A stretch of 64,000 nucleotides of DNA. Origin: Casp-actino8 sp001510335. Lineage in GTDB: Bacteria > Actinomycetota > Acidimicrobiia > Acidimicrobiales > Ilumatobacteraceae. The position numbers and the translations under genes were made by a program. Shown piece by piece: positions 18,390-26,842 of the stretch. Position 1 is the stretch's first letter, and each line of letters starts with the position of its first letter. Under the pieces are notes generated by a model. That model was not told where the DNA came from, ran no database searches, and worked only from the letters and a program-made list of their open reading frames with translations. Location of the stretch: positions 1 through 64,000 of the forward strand of contig JAQCEM010000003.1 in the NCBI GenBank assembly GCA_027729635.1. The letters run 5' to 3'.

Positions 18390-18440
18390 TCTCTCAGACG
18401 CTGGCCTCTGAGTTATGTCACGGCGTGTGTCGCCGTGAAT
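18390..18440. promoter_or_regulatory. Two adjacent palindromes in the comM/lipoprotein divergent spacer
   Basis: CTCAGA (18393-18398) pairs with TCTGAG (18407-18412), and TCACGGCG (18418-18425) with CGCCGTGA (18431-18438). Both lie in the 124-bp gap between the divergently transcribed lipoprotein and comM genes. Operator sites or 5'-UTR hairpins are possible; nothing else is evident in this gap. Confidence 0.35.
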
Positions 18441-18503
18441 TCGAGGTCATCCCCACTATGACGCGAGCAGAAATCCCTGCGATCAATCATTTTGGAGGAA
18501 TGC

Positions 18504-20084
18504 ATGTTGTCTGCAGTACGTACTGCGAGTGTGGTCGCCGCCACGGGCTGTCAAGTCATGGTGGAGGCGCATATCGGGCTTGGATTGCCAGGGTTCACAA
18601 TTTTGGGTCGGCCCGATGATGTCTGTCGCGAGGCTCGCGATCGTGTTCGTGCGGCCATTGTGACAAGTGGGTTTTACTGGCCGAACCGGCGCATCACCTT
18701 GAACCTTGCCCCGTCCACGCACAAGAAAGTCGGTAGTGCTCTCGATCTTGCAATCGCGATTGCGTTATTGATTAGTGACGAACAATTGCCTGCCGACTGC
18801 GCAGATGGTCTTGCTTTCATCGGTGAACTTGGTCTTGACGGACGTGTGCGTGCAGTGAGTGGAGTCGCCCCAATGGTGATGGCGCTTCGCAACGGAACGC
18901 CCGCAGGTGACGATGACGAATACGAACTTCCGTCAATGAAACCGTTACGTGGAGTCATTGTTCCGGCTGGCAATGTTGCCGAAGCCCGAATTGCTCGTCC
19001 TCCTGCAGTGCGCGTCGCTCAATCTTTGCGTCAAGTTGCTGAATGTCTCGTCGGCAATATGGCCTGGCCAGATATCAACGAAAACAAAGGCACGGATGTT
19101 GCCACCGAAAAGATTCCTGATCTGTCCGACGTGCGCGGTCAGACGGCAGCGCGACTTGGTCTTGAACTGTCGGCGAGTGGGGGACATCACCTTTTGTTGG
19201 TTGGTCCACCGGGCTCAGGAAAGACCATGTTGGCTCAACGATTGCCCGGCATTTTGCCCATCCTTGATGATGAGACAGCACTTGAGGCGACGATGATTCG
19301 TTCGGCGGCTGGTGAACCGCTTCCTGCGAATGGTCTTGTGACGCGACCGCCCATCCGCATGCCCCATCATTCGGCGAGCGCTGTATCAATTGTTGGTGGT
19401 GGGTCGACCTCAATGCGACCCGGTGAAGTTTCCTTGGCGCACGGCGGGGTGCTTTTCCTTGACGAATTAGGTGAGTTTTCCCCGTCAACTCTTGATGGTT
19501 TACGGCAACCACTTGAAGAGGGTGTTGTACGCGTAGCGCGAGCAAATACGCGGGTGTCGTTACCCGCTCGATTCACGTTGATTGGTGCGACCAACCCGTG
19601 CCCATGTGGTGGCGGTGCGCCAGGTTCGTGCGAATGTGATGAAGCGGCGCTCGCTAAATATCGACGCCGCTTTAATGGTCCATTTCTTGATCGATTTGAT
19701 GTGCGTGTTTTGGTGCACCGTCCAGGAGTGGATGAATTGTTGGGAGGAGAATTGGGCGAGAACACTGAATCGGTGGCCGCTCGCGTGTTGCGTACTCGAT
19801 CAATTGCAATCGAACGACAGGGAATGTTGAACGAACGTTTGTCAGGTGAGTTGCTTGAACAGTTTGCTCCAGTCTCTGAAGCAGGGATGAACTTGTTGCG
19901 TTACGAACTAGAAATCGGTCGGCTGACCGGACGTGGACTTCATCGGGTGCGGCGAGTTGCACGAACTTTGGCCGATCGCGATCTGCACGAAGGTGCACTG
20001 AGCGATCGACACATTGCCGCGGCCTTAGCGTTACGGGCGCGGATTGCGCCACGTCGAGGCGATGACTTGCGGCAAGTGGTGTGA
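18504..20084 (+). CDS. comM: YifB/ComM-family Mg-chelatase-like AAA+ ATPase
   Basis: A 526-aa protein with an N-terminal Lon-S5-like ChlI domain (opening MLSAVRTASV), a central AAA+ domain with Walker A GPPGSGKT (about residues 234-241) and VLFLDELGEF as Walker B, and the family motif GATNPCPCG. ComM homologues are ring helicases that help branch migration of incoming DNA during natural transformation. The ATG at 18504 has GGAGGA 4 bp upstream. It overlaps dprA by 4 bp (GTGA), a linkage that supports a DNA-uptake or recombination role. Confidence 0.93.
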   Translation: MLSAVRTASVVAATGCQVMVEAHIGLGLPGFTILGRPDDVCREARDRVRAAIVTSGFYWPNRRITLNLAPSTHKKVGSALDLAIAIALLISDEQLPADCADGLAFIGELGLDGRVRAVSGVAPMVMALRNGTPAGDDDEYELPSMKPLRGVIVPAGNVAEARIARPPAVRVAQSLRQVAECLVGNMAWPDINENKGTDVATEKIPDLSDVRGQTAARLGLELSASGGHHLLLVGPPGSGKTMLAQRLPGILPILDDETALEATMIRSAAGEPLPANGLVTRPPIRMPHHSASAVSIVGGGSTSMRPGEVSLAHGGVLFLDELGEFSPSTLDGLRQPLEEGVVRVARANTRVSLPARFTLIGATNPCPCGGGAPGSCECDEAALAKYRRRFNGPFLDRFDVRVLVHRPGVDELLGGELGENTESVAARVLRTRSIAIERQGMLNERLSGELLEQFAPVSEAGMNLLRYELEIGRLTGRGLHRVRRVARTLADRDLHEGALSDRHIAAALALRARIAPRRGDDLRQVV

Positions 20085-21295
20085 CGATGTCGATCGAGTC
20101 ACAACAGCCCGTCCAGTCACAACAGTCCGTCAAGACACATAAAGACACGGCAACGCGACTTGCGCTATTGCCATGGATGACCCCAAAACGGTTACGGACA
20201 TTGCTGTCGTTGGGAGAACCTAGTGACATCAGTGCAGTGTTAAGTAGTTGGTCAGTTGGCCATCGTTCGCCAATGGTTGATATTGCGCCCAATGTTCATG
20301 CGCTATTGACGACTCACTGTTCACAAACAATCAAGCGCATGCTGGGCGATGTGTGGTGCGAAGCTCTTGGTGGCAACGTTGATCTGCCGCAAGCACTTGA
20401 AACGATGGACCTACACGTTGTTAGTCGTGGGCAATATCCACAGCAGTTGAACGATGATCAGGATGCGCCGCCCTTGTTGTATTCGCGTGGCAATCTTGAA
20501 TTGCTCTCATGTCGTCGTGTCGGAATTGTTGGAACGCGAAATGCAACAGAGCACGGCCGCAGTACGGCATTCACGTTTGGTAAGACGTTGGCACAAAATG
20601 GCGTTGCCGTGGTTTCGGGTTTGGCGCGCGGCATTGATGCTGCGGCACATCGCGGGGTGCTGGCGGCGGTGAAAGAATCAACAGATAACGCTGGTCCAAT
20701 CGCGGTCGTGGCAACGGGACTCGACGTGGTCTATCCACGAGAGCATCACAGTCTGTGGGCCGAGGTCGGCGAACGCGGTTTGCTGCTATCCGAAAACCCT
20801 CCGGGCACCGGACCGTTGCCATATCGCTTTCCTTTACGTAACCGCATCATTGCGGCGTTAAGCGAAGTGTTACTCGTCGTTGAATCGCGTCTTGATGGTG
20901 GTTCTTTAATTACCGTTCGTGAGGCATTAGATCGCGGCGTCACGGTGATGGCTGTACCTGGTGCCACATCTACGAAAGCTGCGCAAGGGACCAACATGCT
21001 TATCCGTGATGGTGCCTTAGTCGCGATTGAACCAGAAGATGTACTGGTGGCACTTGGCCTTGATACTCGGCGAATTGTGCCAAGTTTTGATGCACGTCAA
21101 CTGCCACTATGGCCCGATTCAGATGTCCTTGACTTAATCACAACCGATCCCCTCACACTGAATGAAGTTGCCCGATTAGCTGGTGAAAAACTGGCGATGT
21201 CATTTGGTGATGTTGCTGTCAGCCTCGGTCGATTAGAGGCACATGGTTGGCTGATGTGCACTGCTGGCTGGTTTGAACGCGTAGGTGCCCGATAA
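20081..21295 (+). CDS. dprA: DNA-processing protein DprA
   Basis: Loads RecA on incoming single-stranded DNA. Of 404 aa, it has the Rossmann-like core with VGIVGTRNATEHGR, VVSGLARGIDAAAHRG, PYRFPLRNRIIAALS and VVESRLDGGSLITV, all diagnostic, plus a C-terminal winged-helix-like region. The first 25 residues are Gln/Ser-rich and poorly conserved; an ATG at 20087 is an alternative start. It is coupled to comM by GTGA and followed 8 bp later by a tyrosine recombinase. Confidence 0.94.
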   Translation: MTMSIESQQPVQSQQSVKTHKDTATRLALLPWMTPKRLRTLLSLGEPSDISAVLSSWSVGHRSPMVDIAPNVHALLTTHCSQTIKRMLGDVWCEALGGNVDLPQALETMDLHVVSRGQYPQQLNDDQDAPPLLYSRGNLELLSCRRVGIVGTRNATEHGRSTAFTFGKTLAQNGVAVVSGLARGIDAAAHRGVLAAVKESTDNAGPIAVVATGLDVVYPREHHSLWAEVGERGLLLSENPPGTGPLPYRFPLRNRIIAALSEVLLVVESRLDGGSLITVREALDRGVTVMAVPGATSTKAAQGTNMLIRDGALVAIEPEDVLVALGLDTRRIVPSFDARQLPLWPDSDVLDLITTDPLTLNEVARLAGEKLAMSFGDVAVSLGRLEAHGWLMCTAGWFERVGAR

Positions 21296-21303
21296 GGGTC
21301 TCA

Positions 21304-22227
21304 TTGACTCTGTATTCTGACATCGTGAATCAATCAGCCGGCGAAACGTTTAGTGCAACGTGGGGAGTTGATGACTTCATTGGTTCGTTGACATCAGTCT
21401 CGGAAAATACGTTGGCGGCTTATCGCAGTGATCTCGTTGATTTTGTTGAATGGGCCGAAAGGGGATTGGCCGATACGCCAGCCCGCGTTGACCGCTTAAT
21501 CTTGCGCCGTTACTTGGCCTATCTCGGATCACGTTCATTTGCTAAACGCAGCATTGCCCGCAAAGCATCGGCCTTACGGCGCTACTTTTCTTGGGCCCGC
21601 CAAACTGGTTTGGTTGAGGTTGATCCAGCCGTTGCGTTACGCGCACCAACGGGTGAAGGTCGCCTTCCAAGAGTTCTTGATGGACCAGAGTTGCAGACAC
21701 TGCTCGAACCAACCGAGATTGACGAAGCCGAACCACTGTGGCGTCGCCGGCGCAATGATGCGCTACTTGAAGTGCTGTACGGAAGCGGTCTGCGTGTGAG
21801 TGAACTGTGCAATCTTGATATTGACAGTATTGATCTCAGGCGCAGTTTCGTCACGGTGTGGGGTAAGGGCGGCAAAGAGCGGCGGGTCCCGATGTCTCTT
21901 GCGGCCGTTGAAACCATTCAAGACTGGCTGACATCGCGACCCGAAGTGACGGGCGAACTTTCGGGGGTCGCCCTGTTCTTGAATTCGAAAGGTGGGCGAC
22001 TCGGAACCCGCGATGTGCGCAGAGTTCTTGACGAGCGGTCGGTGAATCCCACGCACCCTCACGCTTTGCGCCATACCTACGCCACACATTTGCTGGATGG
22101 AGGGGCCGATTTGCGGTCAGTCCAAGAACTTTTGGGCCATAGCGACGTGGCGACGACCCAGCGATACACACACGTCAGTAAAGAGCGTCTACGGTCGGTG
22201 TATACGAGTACTCATCCTCGGGCCTAG
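21304..22227 (+). CDS. xerC: Tyrosine recombinase XerC
   Basis: Site-specific recombinase, probably acting at dif to resolve chromosome dimers. The catalytic set is complete in this 307-aa frame: R164 (GSGLRVSEL), K188 (GKGGKERRVP), H253 and R256 (HALRHTY), H279 (LLGHSD) and Y288 (QRYTHV), with a core-binding SAM-like N-terminal domain. The TTG at 21304 has AAGGG 5 bp upstream (inside the dprA end); GTG 21325 is an alternative. The conserved dprA-xer-whiG context argues for housekeeping XerC rather than an integrase. Confidence 0.88.
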   Translation: MTLYSDIVNQSAGETFSATWGVDDFIGSLTSVSENTLAAYRSDLVDFVEWAERGLADTPARVDRLILRRYLAYLGSRSFAKRSIARKASALRRYFSWARQTGLVEVDPAVALRAPTGEGRLPRVLDGPELQTLLEPTEIDEAEPLWRRRRNDALLEVLYGSGLRVSELCNLDIDSIDLRRSFVTVWGKGGKERRVPMSLAAVETIQDWLTSRPEVTGELSGVALFLNSKGGRLGTRDVRRVLDERSVNPTHPHALRHTYATHLLDGGADLRSVQELLGHSDVATTQRYTHVSKERLRSVYTSTHPRA

Positions 22228-22272
22228 CGGTCTGGGCATGACGCCACTGCAACCGACGAACGTTTTACGAAT

Positions 22273-23079
22273 ATGACCGAGCCCGAAAATAACACCGACA
22301 TACCTGATGCGCCCGAGGAAAAGCCGTCGCGCACAACGCCGGCCATCGAGCGGGCGTGGGTGCGTTGGGTTGAAGAGCGTGATGAAGCTGCTCGTGATCA
22401 ATTGATCGTGCACTACTCGCCACTCGTGAAGTTCGTCGCTGGCCGTGTCGCCGCTGGATTGCCGGCAGGTATTGATACCGGCGAACTGAATGGCACTGGT
22501 GTTTTCGGATTGATGGATGCAGTTGATCGATTTGATCCGAGCCGCGGATTCAAGTTTGAAACCTTCGCGGTGCCGCGTATCAAGGGTGCAATTCTTGACG
22601 GATTGCGCGCTCTTGATTGGGTGCCACGCTCGGTGCGTTCACGTTCACGGCAAATTGAAACTGCAGTTGCCAAGCTGGGGAACGAACTCAAACGTGCGCC
22701 AACTGACGAAGAGATCTGCGCTGAACTCGGGATTGATATCGAAGAATTGCAGAAGTGGTTATCAACAATTTCGGTCGCAAACGTTGGTCCTCTTGACCAT
22801 GTTGTCGGTGGCGGCGACGGCGAGCAACGTCAATTGCCTGCTTCACCCGATCAAGGTCCTGATGCAATCGTTGAAGATCAAGAGTTACGCCAAACAATGC
22901 GCTCAGAAATTCGTAGCTTGCCCGAACGGGAACGCACCGTCGTTGCGCTGTACTACGACGAAGGCATGACCTTGGCTGAAATTGGCTCGGTACTTGGCGT
23001 CACTGAAAGTCGCGTGTCGCAGATTCACTCCAAGGCGATCATCATGTTGCGGGCGCGCATGTCAGCCGCTGGCGTATAA
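22273..23079 (+). CDS. whiG: RNA polymerase sigma factor, FliA/WhiG family
   Basis: A 268-aa sigma-70-type factor with region 2 (SPLVKFVAGRVAAGL, RFDPSRGFKFETFA), region 3 (RSRSRQIETAVAKL) and region 4 (LPERERTVVALYYDEG and the HTH MTLAEIGSVLGVTESRVSQ). This is the motility/sporulation sigma class. In Streptomyces WhiG starts sporulation; in unicellular acidimicrobia it more likely drives motility or a morphological programme. No flagellar genes lie in this window. No anti-sigma gene is adjacent. Confidence 0.9.
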   Translation: MTEPENNTDIPDAPEEKPSRTTPAIERAWVRWVEERDEAARDQLIVHYSPLVKFVAGRVAAGLPAGIDTGELNGTGVFGLMDAVDRFDPSRGFKFETFAVPRIKGAILDGLRALDWVPRSVRSRSRQIETAVAKLGNELKRAPTDEEICAELGIDIEELQKWLSTISVANVGPLDHVVGGGDGEQRQLPASPDQGPDAIVEDQELRQTMRSEIRSLPERERTVVALYYDEGMTLAEIGSVLGVTESRVSQIHSKAIIMLRARMSAAGV

Positions 23080-23128
23080 AACCAAAATCAGTTCACCGCT
23101 GCTCGTTGACTTTTGCTCACGCTGTTTG

Positions 23129-23638
23129 GTGATTCTTTTTGCTTTTCTCGTGACTGCGAGTTGTTTGGTGCCACCTGTCGATACCGCGGTGGCGTTTCCC
23201 TACGTTGAACCGGCCTGCGTCTATTGCCCGGGTCGTCGAACAATTGATTTTGGGCAGTCGGTGGGTCGTTCAGTCGTGGCCCCCATGGCAGGAAGAATTA
23301 CCTTCGCGGGAAAGGTCGTTGATCGGCAGTTCGTGACGATTGACCCCTCGCGGAGCACCGGATTTGACCCCGCAGTGGTTCTGACGATCGGGGGACTCGT
23401 GATTGACCCGGATGTCCGGTCGGGGCAGATCGTGAAGTCTGGTGAACAGATAGGTGTGTCCAACGGACTCATTCATCTCAGTATGCGATACATCGTTGAA
23501 GGAAAACCGGCTCGTTATGTTGATCCCACACCGTATGTGGGACGACGTCGAACTCGGGCTCGGCTGATCCCCAATTCGCGCATTGGCGGTCGACCGGTCG
23601 CTCGGCAGTTGAGTTGTCCGGCGTCTTTTGGCAGGTGA
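23129..23638 (+). CDS. Secreted LytM/M23-like protein lacking catalytic histidines
   Basis: Small exported protein (169 aa from GTG 23129; TTG 23126 is equally placed). A short hydrophobic N-terminus VILFAFLVTASCLVPP serves as export signal, and the core VVAPMAGRITFAGKVVDRQF with SGEQIGVSN resembles the lysostaphin/LytM barrel. The usual HxxxD is replaced by R-T-I-D and the HxH by HLSMR, so peptidase activity is unlikely. In actinobacteria an M23 protein upstream of rpsB is common, which supports homology. The frame is open upstream into whiG, but those residues look non-coding. Confidence 0.65.
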   Translation: MILFAFLVTASCLVPPVDTAVAFPYVEPACVYCPGRRTIDFGQSVGRSVVAPMAGRITFAGKVVDRQFVTIDPSRSTGFDPAVVLTIGGLVIDPDVRSGQIVKSGEQIGVSNGLIHLSMRYIVEGKPARYVDPTPYVGRRRTRARLIPNSRIGGRPVARQLSCPASFGR

Positions 23639-23692
23639 GGTGGCACTTTGGGGCCTGATCCCGCTAGTCTGCTCCCCTGAAGAAATAACTGT

Positions 23693-23753
23693 GCAAGAAA
23701 CAAGTTCTTGCGAAAAATCAAAACGCCCAAATCAAAACGCCCAAACCAAAACG
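23693..23753 (+). promoter_or_regulatory. rpsB leader: hairpin plus 14-bp direct repeats
   Basis: In the 193-bp gap before rpsB, GCAAGAA (23693-23699) and TTCTTGC (23705-23711) form a 7-bp stem, followed by two exact copies of AATCAAAACGCCCA (23716-23729, 23730-23743) and a third partial copy to 23753. The position suits ribosomal-protein leader control, but no known S2-binding structure was recognised. Confidence 0.45.
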
Positions 23754-23831
23754 TATGGTCCTCATCCTGCGGTCGTCACTTTGTGATGCGAGGTCCCGTG
23801 CCCCTAACCGCAGAAACAGGAGGACAGTGCC

Positions 23832-24722
23832 ATGGCCATCGTCACGATGCGTCAACTATTGGAAGCCCGAGTTCATTTCGGTCACCAAACCCGTCGTTGG
23901 AACCCCAAGATGCGTCGCTTCATCTTCGGTGAGCGAAACGACATTTACATCATTGACTTGCAGCAGACCCTTGAGCGCATCGAGACTGCGTACGCATTCG
24001 TGCGTGACTTGGTCGCCGGTGGCGGTTCGGTTCTGTTCATTGGAACAAAGCAGCAGGCTCAAGACCCCATTGCTGGTTTCGCCGAGAAGTGCGGCATGCC
24101 GTACATCAACGAGCGTTGGTTGGGTGGAATGCTCACCAACTTTGAAACGATTCACAAGCGCGTGCAGAAGATGCTCGAACTTGAGCGTCTTCAAGAAACC
24201 GGTGACTTCGCTTTGATGCCGAAGAAAGAAGCTCTTTTGAAGAGCCGCGAATTGGCCAAGTTGCAGAAGAACCTCAGCGGTATTCGCCACATGACCAAGC
24301 GCCCGCAGTGTGTCTTTATCATCGACACTAAGAAAGAACATATCGGCGTCACCGAAGCGAACAAGCTCGGTATTCCGATCGTTGGAATCGTTGACACCAA
24401 CGTCGACCCCGATCTCATCACGTTTCCGATTCCTGGTAACGACGATGCAATTCGTGCGAACGAATTGATGTCAAAGATGATTGCCGAAGCAGTGATCGAA
24501 GGTCGTTACATCGCATCGAAGCGCAATCCTGGTTTGGTTGCCCCCGAAAAGAGTGACGCCGAAAAGGCTGAGTTCGCAGCTAATCAAGCCAACGCTCGTA
24601 CGCAAGCTGCTGCCGCTCAAGCCGAGCGCGAAGCTCGTCTTGCTGCAGCAAAAGCACCTGCTGCTGAAGATGCAGGTGAAGAAACTGCCGATTCAACATC
24701 TGATTCTTCCCCGGAGGCCTGA
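23832..24722 (+). CDS. rpsB: 30S ribosomal protein S2
   Basis: Structural protein of the small subunit. It opens with MRQLLEARVHFGHQTRRWNP and contains DLQQTLERIETAYAF and VDTNVDPDLITFPIPGNDDA, all highly conserved. At 296 aa it has an Ala/Glu-rich C-terminal tail (about the last 60 residues) not found in short S2 proteins but usual in actinobacteria. A strong AGGAGG lies 7-8 bp before the ATG. It heads the rpsB-tsf-pyrH-frr operon. Confidence 0.98.
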   Translation: MAIVTMRQLLEARVHFGHQTRRWNPKMRRFIFGERNDIYIIDLQQTLERIETAYAFVRDLVAGGGSVLFIGTKQQAQDPIAGFAEKCGMPYINERWLGGMLTNFETIHKRVQKMLELERLQETGDFALMPKKEALLKSRELAKLQKNLSGIRHMTKRPQCVFIIDTKKEHIGVTEANKLGIPIVGIVDTNVDPDLITFPIPGNDDAIRANELMSKMIAEAVIEGRYIASKRNPGLVAPEKSDAEKAEFAANQANARTQAAAAQAEREARLAAAKAPAAEDAGEETADSTSDSSPEA

Positions 24723-24725
24723 GAA

Positions 24726-25514
24726 ATGTCGTTTACAGCCAAAGATGTTCAGAGTCTGCGTCAGTCCACTGGCGCAGGCATGATGGACTGCAAGAAGGCT
24801 CTCGAAAATAACAATGGCGACATCGAAGAGGCCAAGCAGTGGTTGCGCGAAAAGGGTTTGGCTGCATCAGCTAAGCGTGATGACCGAGACAACAACCAAG
24901 GCGTTGTTGCACTTGTCGTGGCCAACAATGTTGGTGCAATCGTCAAGCTCAAGTCAGAAACTGACTTCGTTGCCGGTAGCGATCAGTTCAAGGGTGAAGC
25001 GCAAACTTTGGCCGAACTAGTTGCTGCAAAAAGCGAAGCCGCCGTTGCTGAGCGCGCCACGATCCTTGATGACTTGAAGATCGTTCTGAAAGAAAAGATC
25101 GAACTCGGCGAAGTCGTGCGTATCGAAGCAGCACCTGGCAATATCGTTGACAGTTATCAGCACATTCAAGGTGGACGTGGAGTCAACGCAGTTCTCGTCG
25201 AACTCGAAGGCGGTTCGGTTGAACTCGCTCACGACATCGCAGTGCACATTGCGTTTGCTCGCCCCAAGTATTTGAATCGTGAAGAAATTCCGGCCGATGT
25301 TCTTGAAAAAGAAAAAGCCACCCTCGAAGCGATCAGTCGTAACGAAGGTAAGCCTGAGGCTTCATTGGCCAAGATCGTTGAGGGCCGCATTAACGGTTTC
25401 TACAAAGACGTGTGCTTGGTCGAACAGCCTTACGCCAAAGATGACAAGCAGTCGGTCACCCAAATTTTGGGCGGCGCGAAGATTATTCGTTTCGCTCAAG
25501 TTGAGATCGGCTGA
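24726..25514 (+). CDS. tsf: Elongation factor Ts
   Basis: Guanine-nucleotide exchange factor for EF-Tu, 262 aa. The UBA-like N-terminus (DVQSLRQSTGAGMMDCKKAL) and the exchange motif KSETDFVAGSDQF are intact. It starts 3 bp after rpsB and is certainly cotranscribed; the pair is conserved in nearly all bacteria. Confidence 0.98.
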   Translation: MSFTAKDVQSLRQSTGAGMMDCKKALENNNGDIEEAKQWLREKGLAASAKRDDRDNNQGVVALVVANNVGAIVKLKSETDFVAGSDQFKGEAQTLAELVAAKSEAAVAERATILDDLKIVLKEKIELGEVVRIEAAPGNIVDSYQHIQGGRGVNAVLVELEGGSVELAHDIAVHIAFARPKYLNREEIPADVLEKEKATLEAISRNEGKPEASLAKIVEGRINGFYKDVCLVEQPYAKDDKQSVTQILGGAKIIRFAQVEIG

Positions 25515-25520
25515 TTGATC

Positions 25521-26276
25521 ATGGCCGGAACTGACGCTGGTTCATCCCGTCAGGCCGACCGTCCCGTATGGAAGCGGGTCGTGCTGAAACTGTCGGGAGA
25601 GGCCTTGGCCGAACCGACTGGTTTTGGACTTGATAATGGTGTTCTGCATCAGGTTGCAACCGAGATCAAAGACGTACGCGACAATCTCAAGATTGATGTC
25701 GCAGTCGTCGTTGGCGGTGGCAACTTCTGGCGTGGCTTAAAAGGTGCTGGGCAGGGTATGGACCAAGCGCAGGCCGACTTCATGGGCATGATTGCCACCG
25801 TGATGAACGGTTTGGCCTTACAAGATGCGCTCGAACGAGTCGGTCAACAAAGCCGAGTGATGACTGCGATCGAAATGCCTAAGGTCGCCGAGCCGTACAT
25901 TCGCCGTCGGGCTGAGCGCCATATGGAAAAGGGTCGCGTCGTTATTTTTGCTGGTGGAACGGGTAATCCGTTCTTTACCACCGATACTGCTGCGGCTCTG
26001 CGAGCTGCGGAAATCGATGCTCAGGCCATCTTGAAGGGCACTCACTCAGGTGTCGACGGGGTGTATACCGCGGATCCCAAAATTGACCCGACAGCGACTC
26101 GATATGACCGTATTTCGCACAAGGATGTCATCGAAAAAGAGCTTCGGGTCATGGACGCCACTGCAATCGCCTTCTGTCGCGATAACAAAATTCCGATCGT
26201 AGTTTTCGATGTGAGCACCCCTGGGAACATCAGATCCGTTCTTGAGGGCCACGCCATAGGTACGCTGGTCGGGTGA
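25521..26276 (+). CDS. pyrH: UMP kinase
   Basis: Phosphorylates UMP to UDP; hexameric amino-acid-kinase-fold enzyme of 251 aa. Diagnostic blocks are RVVLKLSGEALAE, VVVGGGNFWRG, GGTGNPFFTTDTAAALRA and LKGTHSGVDGVYTADP. ATG 25521 is 6 bp after the tsf stop; a TTG at 25515 is less likely. Its stop overlaps the frr start (GTGA). Confidence 0.97.
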   Translation: MAGTDAGSSRQADRPVWKRVVLKLSGEALAEPTGFGLDNGVLHQVATEIKDVRDNLKIDVAVVVGGGNFWRGLKGAGQGMDQAQADFMGMIATVMNGLALQDALERVGQQSRVMTAIEMPKVAEPYIRRRAERHMEKGRVVIFAGGTGNPFFTTDTAAALRAAEIDAQAILKGTHSGVDGVYTADPKIDPTATRYDRISHKDVIEKELRVMDATAIAFCRDNKIPIVVFDVSTPGNIRSVLEGHAIGTLVG

Positions 26277-26830
26277 CTGACGACATCCTTCTCGAGGCCA
26301 TCGACAAGATGGATAAAGCCGTCGAGTACGCCCAAATTCAGTTCACCACGATTCGCACTGGACGGGCCACGCCCGCACTCGTCGAGAAACTGATGGTCAA
26401 TTACTACGGGGCCGATGTGCCGCTGCAACAATTGGCTGGTTTTCAGGTCCCCGAGGCCCGCACGCTGGTGATTAAACCTCACGACCGTGGTTCGTTGAAC
26501 GCCATTGAAAAGGCCATTCGCGACAGCGATCTGGGTATGTCCCCGTCAAACGATGGTGTCATTATCCGTCTCAACTTCCCGATGCTCACCGAAGAGCGAC
26601 GCCGCGACTACGTGAAACTCGTGAAGAATATGGCTGAAGACGGTCGTGTTGCCGTGAGAAATGTGCGACGAGATGCTCGTAAACAATTAGAAACGGCCGA
26701 AAAAGCCGGAGAAGTGTCCGCAGATGAACTTGAGCGGGCGGAAAAAGAACTAGACAAGACTACGCACGACCATGTTGAACACATCGACAAGGCTGTGCAA
26801 CGTAAAGAACAAGAACTTCTGGAAGTCTGA
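26273..26830 (+). CDS. frr: Ribosome recycling factor
   Basis: With EF-G, splits post-termination ribosomes. The 185-aa protein contains the three-helix bundle hallmarks MDKAVEYAQIQFTTIRTGRA, RTLVIKPHDRGSLNAIEKAI and EERRRDYVKLVKNMAEDGRVA. The GTG start overlaps the pyrH stop by 4 bp. The order rpsB-tsf-pyrH-frr-cdsA is conserved across most bacteria. Confidence 0.98.
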   Translation: MTDDILLEAIDKMDKAVEYAQIQFTTIRTGRATPALVEKLMVNYYGADVPLQQLAGFQVPEARTLVIKPHDRGSLNAIEKAIRDSDLGMSPSNDGVIIRLNFPMLTEERRRDYVKLVKNMAEDGRVAVRNVRRDARKQLETAEKAGEVSADELERAEKELDKTTHDHVEHIDKAVQRKEQELLEV

Positions 26831-26842
26831 TAGGACGGGACC

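Noticed and set aside
21304..22227. Reading the tyrosine recombinase as a mobile-element integrase
   Set aside because: Its place between dprA and whiG, normal XerC length and the absence of att-like repeats or cargo argue for the housekeeping enzyme. The tRNA-Leu gene is over 8 kb away.
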